Assembly: GCA_035495555.1 (NCBI GenBank)
Contig: DATJFQ010000035.1
Coordinates: forward strand, 1 to 64,000
Length of the DNA: 64,000 nucleotides
Origin: DATJFQ01 sp035495555
Lineage (GTDB): Bacteria; Acidobacteriota; Vicinamibacteria; Vicinamibacterales; 2-12-FULL-66-21
Reading direction: 5' to 3'
This document shows positions 62,934 to 64,000 of this stretch, piece after piece. The translations under genes were made by a program, and so were the position numbers. Under the pieces are notes generated by a model. That model made no database searches and was not told the DNA's origin. It was given only the letters and a program-made list of their open reading frames with translations. Each line of letters opens with the position of its first letter. Position 1 is the first letter of the stretch.

Positions 62934-64000
62934 ATGGCCGACCGATCGGATTCTAAAGGCAGCGTGACGGAGATCACGCCTCAATCGGAGAACTTTTCGC
63001 AGTGGTACCTCGATGTCGTCCGCCGCGCCGAGCTTGCGGACTATACCGAGGTCAAGGGCTGCATGGCGATCCGGCCGTACGGCTATGCCATCTGGGAGCT
63101 GATCCAGCAGGCGTTCGATCGCCGGTTCAAAGAGACCGGGCACGTCAACGCGTATTTCCCCCTCTTCATTCCCTCCGGGCTGCTGATGAAGGAAAAGGAG
63201 CACGTCGAGGGATTCGCGCCTCAGGTCGCGTGGGTCACCAGAGGCGGCGACGAAGAGCTTGCGGAACCGCTCGTCGTGCGGCCGACCTCGGAAGTGATCG
63301 TCGGCACGCTGTACGCGAAGTGGATCAAGTCGTGGCGTGATCTCCCCGTTCTCATCAATCAGTGGGCGAACGTCGTCCGGTGGGAAAAGGTGACGCGTCC
63401 GTTCCTCCGCACCACCGAATTTCTGTGGCAGGAAGGGCACACCGCGCACGAGACGGCCGAAGAAGCGCAGGAAGAAACGCTGAAGATTCTCGCGCTGTAC
63501 AAAGAGTGCGCCGAGACCGAGCTCGCGATGCCGGTCATCGACGGACAGAAGAGCGAGAGCGAGAAGTTCGCCGGTGCGTCGCGCACCTACTCGATCGAAG
63601 GGCTGATGCGGGACGGCCGCGCGCTCCAGGCGGGAACGTCTCACAATCTCGGACAGAACTTCGCCAGGGCCTTTGGGATTCAGTTCCAGGGCCGCGACAA
63701 GACGCTGCAGTACGTGTGGACAACGTCGTGGGGTGTTTCGACGCGGCTCATTGGCGGCGTCATCATGACGCACGGCGACGACAACGGCCTGGTCCTGCCG
63801 CCTCGCATCGCTCCCTATCAGGTCGTCATCGTTCCCATCGCGAAAGGCAACTGGCAGGAGACCGTCCTGCCCAAGGCGCGCGAGATCGCCGATGTCCTCA
63901 GGGCGCGCGGGGTTCGTGTGTTCCTCGATGATCGGGACACGTACACGCCGGGCTGGAAATTTGCCGAGTGGGAGCTTCGAGGCGTGCCGCTGCGGGTCGA
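62934..64000 (+). CDS. proS: Prolyl-tRNA synthetase, archaeal/eukaryotic-type (partial)
   Basis: The first about 355 residues are present; it runs off the right edge. Start MADRSDSKGSV, ATG 62934. Class II motif 1 region (ENFSQWYLDVVRRAELADY), motif 2 (TRPFLRTTEFLWQEGHTA) and motif 3 region are visible, and no INS editing domain is inserted, so this is the type-3 ProRS and not the E. coli type. It charges tRNA-Pro with proline. Confidence 0.95.
   Translation, partial: MADRSDSKGSVTEITPQSENFSQWYLDVVRRAELADYTEVKGCMAIRPYGYAIWELIQQAFDRRFKETGHVNAYFPLFIPSGLLMKEKEHVEGFAPQVAWVTRGGDEELAEPLVVRPTSEVIVGTLYAKWIKSWRDLPVLINQWANVVRWEKVTRPFLRTTEFLWQEGHTAHETAEEAQEETLKILALYKECAETELAMPVIDGQKSESEKFAGASRTYSIEGLMRDGRALQAGTSHNLGQNFARAFGIQFQGRDKTLQYVWTTSWGVSTRLIGGVIMTHGDDNGLVLPPRIAPYQVVIVPIAKGNWQETVLPKAREIADVLRARGVRVFLDDRDTYTPGWKFAEWELRGVPLRV

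Overview
This 64 kb, GC-rich window carries about 70 protein genes. It looks like a chromosomal segment of an Acidobacteriota bacterium, most plausibly a Vicinamibacteria-type lineage. That placement is inferred from gene content, the Myxococcus-like type IV pilus gene order and the heptamer repeats, not from a database search. I recognise no rRNA, tRNA, CRISPR array, insertion sequence or prophage.

Layout. (1) 1-2600: the start of a leftward membrane permease, a secreted M28 metallopeptidase, a CsbD-like stress protein and a long (G)GTTCGG/AACCCG repeat field. (2) 2598-23125: one long rightward translation superoperon: rpsL-rpsG-fusA, then the S10, spc and alpha gene sets with secY, adk, map, infA and rpmJ, ending in rpsM-rpsK-rpsD-rpoA-rplQ and an intrinsic terminator. 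tuf is absent. (3) 23173-30298, leftward: an EF-G-like GTPase, then two FtsX/MacB-type permeases, a MacA-type adaptor and a Yip1-domain protein. (4) 30473-61727, rightward: an outer-membrane-like protein and the type IV pilus region. Its order, pilB-pilT-pilC-pilS-pilR-pilins ... pilH-pilI-(TPR)-pilD, matches the Myxococcus xanthus pil cluster. Between the pilins and pilH sits an accessory island: a YfhO-type membrane protein, an ECF-like sigma factor, a membrane/TPR regulator, a TPR-CHAT protease-like protein, a second YfhO protein fused in frame to a prepilin, and a VKOR-DsbA fusion. After pilD come a histidine kinase, three minor-pilin-like genes, a coiled-coil protein and an NtrC-type regulator. 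(5) 61780-64000: aroB (leftward) and the start of proS (rightward).

How it may work together. PilB/PilT/PilC/PilD are the pilus motor, platform and prepilin peptidase. PilS/PilR plus a near-perfect sigma-54 promoter at 39703-39717 should drive two near-identical tandem pilin genes that are separated by a terminator. All four pilin domains of this family keep a cysteine pair, and a VKOR-DsbA oxidase is encoded next to the fusion. The YfhO proteins are of a family linked to lipid-dependent glycosylation. I therefore infer a pilin-maturation island (disulfide formation, possible glycosylation, PilD processing), with the YfhO-prepilin polyprotein as its most unusual part.

The second theme is repeats. 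Intergenic spaces, even inside the ribosomal operon, carry arrays of degenerate 7-8 bp units in several unrelated sequence families. Most are arranged as two inverted arms able to form a hairpin, with one arm often abutting the next start codon where a Shine-Dalgarno sequence would be expected.
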